Shown here one piece after another: positions 63,851 through 64,000 of a DNA stretch of 64,000 nucleotides. The stretch's first letter is position 1, and the number at the start of each line of letters is the position of its first letter. The stretch spans positions 24,180,134-24,244,133 of the forward strand of contig CM051040.1 of NCBI GenBank assembly GCA_027627225.1. Direction: 5' to 3'. The position numbers and the translations under genes were made by a program. The notes under the pieces were generated by a model, which made no database searches, was not told where the DNA came from, and was given only the letters and a program-made list of their open reading frames with translations. This DNA comes from Congeria kusceri. Its lineage: Eukaryota; Mollusca; Bivalvia; Myida; Dreissenidae.

Positions 63851-64000
63851 ACCACTTCTACTCCTCCGACTAATACTAACACTTTCACCACCACCACTAC
63901 TACTAACAACAGGCATAACCATTTCTGCAATTCCTCCAACTACTTTACTCCACCACCACACTACTGCTTCTCCTCCGACTGCTACTAACACTATCACAAC

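Larger units (their letters stand above)
57475..64000. repeat. ACT-rich satellite block, 6.5 kb, continuing past the window
   Basis: Dominated by ACT/ACC/TAC triplets on the plus strand, with pure (ACT)n runs around 57811-57868, 59390-59506, 59820-59880 and 60570-60700. Much of the non-pure part is a diverged ~39 bp unit with CTCCGACTACTATT and ACACTAACACCRCCAC. Leu-, Thr- or Ser-rich open frames on either strand are by-products of the triplet composition. No start codon context, signal peptide or splice structure supports a protein. Confidence 0.95.

Noticed and set aside
57449..64000. Many Thr-, Leu-, Ser- or Val-rich open frames on both strands
   Set aside because: They follow from ACT/AGT triplet composition, overlap on both strands and shift frame between copies of the unit.

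Overview
The window is eukaryotic, AT-rich, intron-containing and dominated by repeats. The best fit is a bivalve mollusc, probably a dreissenid mussel. This rests on recollection of repeat families (short inverted-repeat elements beginning AGGCGTGTYGTGGG, tRNA-derived SINEs, long elements built from 130-180 bp monomers followed by GGAC-type microsatellite) and not on a search. There are no bacterial operons, rRNA genes or CRISPR arrays.

Layout. 0-11 kb: foldback-type short transposons, a SINE, three exons of a CXorf65-like gene (minus strand), and a 5.2 kb Tx1/L1-like retrotransposon that split one of the foldback elements. 11.4-26.6 kb: a segmental triplication with long GAGT/CAGT and GACA microsatellites; the middle copy is a recombinant of the outer two. 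26.8-35.5 kb: dispersed repeats, including an array whose monomers carry perfect DR1 nuclear-receptor-like sites. 35.5-39.7 kb: two direct repeats flank a decayed His-Cys-box (I-PpoI-like) endonuclease on the plus strand and a decayed Mutator-like transposase on the minus strand, arranged convergently. 42.3-51.5 kb: recognisable 3' exons of MON2 (minus strand), with two in-frame stops, interrupted by a 4.7 kb jockey/CR1-type LINE. 51.5-57 kb: a small TIR element with a MADF-type domain, another monomer array, and a cluster of the motif GTAACGGAGTTGAC in both orientations. 57.5-64 kb: a 6.5 kb ACT-rich satellite with a homogenised 39 bp minisatellite core and a ~300 bp non-repetitive spacer present three times.

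Genes. Only two host genes are recognisable: the CXorf65-like gene, whose three exons have consistent splice phases, and MON2, which may be a pseudogenised or partial copy. Everything else with protein similarity is mobile-element derived and broken. The points most worth following up are the endonuclease/transposase pair between direct repeats, the crossover point mapped to about 40 bp in the triplication, the inverted-pair motif cluster at 54.6-57 kb and the DR1-bearing array. Exon and element boundaries were read by eye.
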